A stretch of DNA of 5,570 nt, from assembly GCA_937925775.1 (NCBI GenBank), contig CALAMM010000167.1, forward strand, positions 1 through 5,570. The letters are read 5' to 3'. How positions within the stretch are numbered: position 1 is the stretch's first letter; each line of letters begins with the position of its first letter. This DNA comes from an uncultured Fimbriimonadales bacterium. GTDB taxonomy: Bacteria > Armatimonadota > Fimbriimonadia > Fimbriimonadales > GBS-DC. Position numbers and translations under genes: made by a program. Positions 5,418 to 5,570 of this stretch are shown here, piece by piece. The notes under the pieces are model-generated. The model had not been told where the DNA came from and searched no databases. It saw only the letters and a list, made by a program, of their open reading frames with translations.

Positions 5418-5570
5418 TCATCCGAGAGGGACTCCCTCTGCTTTCGCCTTGAGGAGCAAATGCTCGCGCAGGGCGTCGGCGATGATTTCCGCCTGCGACG
5501 GCGCCGCCCTGCCCCGTATCTCGAAAGTGTAGCGCGCCGTGTCCAGCGTGCGTGGTCCCAGCACTTCCAG
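5418..5570 (-). CDS. C-terminal end of an unidentified protein, possibly MscS-like channel
   Basis: An open frame enters from the right edge and ends with TGA at 5418-5420, giving the last 50 residues, from LEVLGPRTLD to AEGVPLG. The 5' part is outside the window. The fragment has a beta-strand-like piece (ARYTFEIRGRA) followed by an amphipathic helix (AEIIADALREHLLLKAKAEG) and a short GVPL end. This order resembles the soluble C-terminal domain of small mechanosensitive channels, where a strand pair is followed by a helix and a G-I-x-I/F-P ending. The resemblance is one of pattern only. The amino-acid composition and its position on the operon strand, 45 nt before the next gene, support a real gene. 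Its mRNA may end or read through into the operon. No terminator with a T-run is seen. Confidence 0.6.
   Translation of the reverse strand: MEVLGPRTLDTARYTFEIRGRAAPSQAEIIADALREHLLLKAKAEGVPLG

Noticed and set aside
5425..5439. Perfect inverted repeat AGAGGG-ACT-CCCTCT as a terminator of the right-edge gene
   Set aside because: It lies inside the last codons of that gene and no T-run follows on the minus strand. The stem is only 6 bp with a 3-nt loop.

Overview
The window is a compact, GC-rich bacterial stretch in which every supported gene lies on the minus strand and reads from the right edge to the left. In transcription order it holds: the C-terminal end of an unidentified protein (possibly MscS-like), a YvlD/phage-holin-like small membrane protein, a second small membrane protein that looks like a divergent relative of the first, rapZ, yvcK with an N-terminal membrane anchor, and a secreted protein with two retropepsin-like domains and a PDZ domain. 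The last 329 bases on the left carry no gene. They hold two families of short hairpin repeats.

The genes from 5372 to 2326 form a tight operon. Two junctions are 4-nt stop/start overlaps (GTGA and ATGA), and rapZ and yvcK are 1 nt apart. The aspartyl-protease-like gene follows after 55 nt with its own strong Shine-Dalgarno. A consensus TATAAT box sits only 8 nt upstream of the first ATG, so the operon mRNA probably starts almost at the start codon (leaderless). The internal genes yvcK and the protease have strong SD sequences.

Functionally, RapZ (P-loop nucleotide/RNA-binding adaptor) and YvcK (CofD-fold, linked to UDP-sugars and cell-envelope precursor control) are a conserved pair in many bacteria. 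Here they sit among membrane and exported proteins, which suggests a cell-envelope theme. The WhiA gene that follows yvcK in Firmicutes and Actinobacteria is absent. The slot is taken by the double-DTGA/PDZ protein.

Taxonomy cannot be fixed from the sequence. A membrane-anchored YvcK, no WhiA, a leaderless promoter geometry and an exported aspartyl-protease/PDZ protein would fit a non-Firmicute lineage such as Armatimonadota, Chloroflexota or Deinococcota-like bacteria. Armatimonadota is my guess only. I see no obvious defence system or mobile element. The least explained feature is the repeat region at 1-329, where two hairpin families share a core but carry compensated differences in the outer stem.
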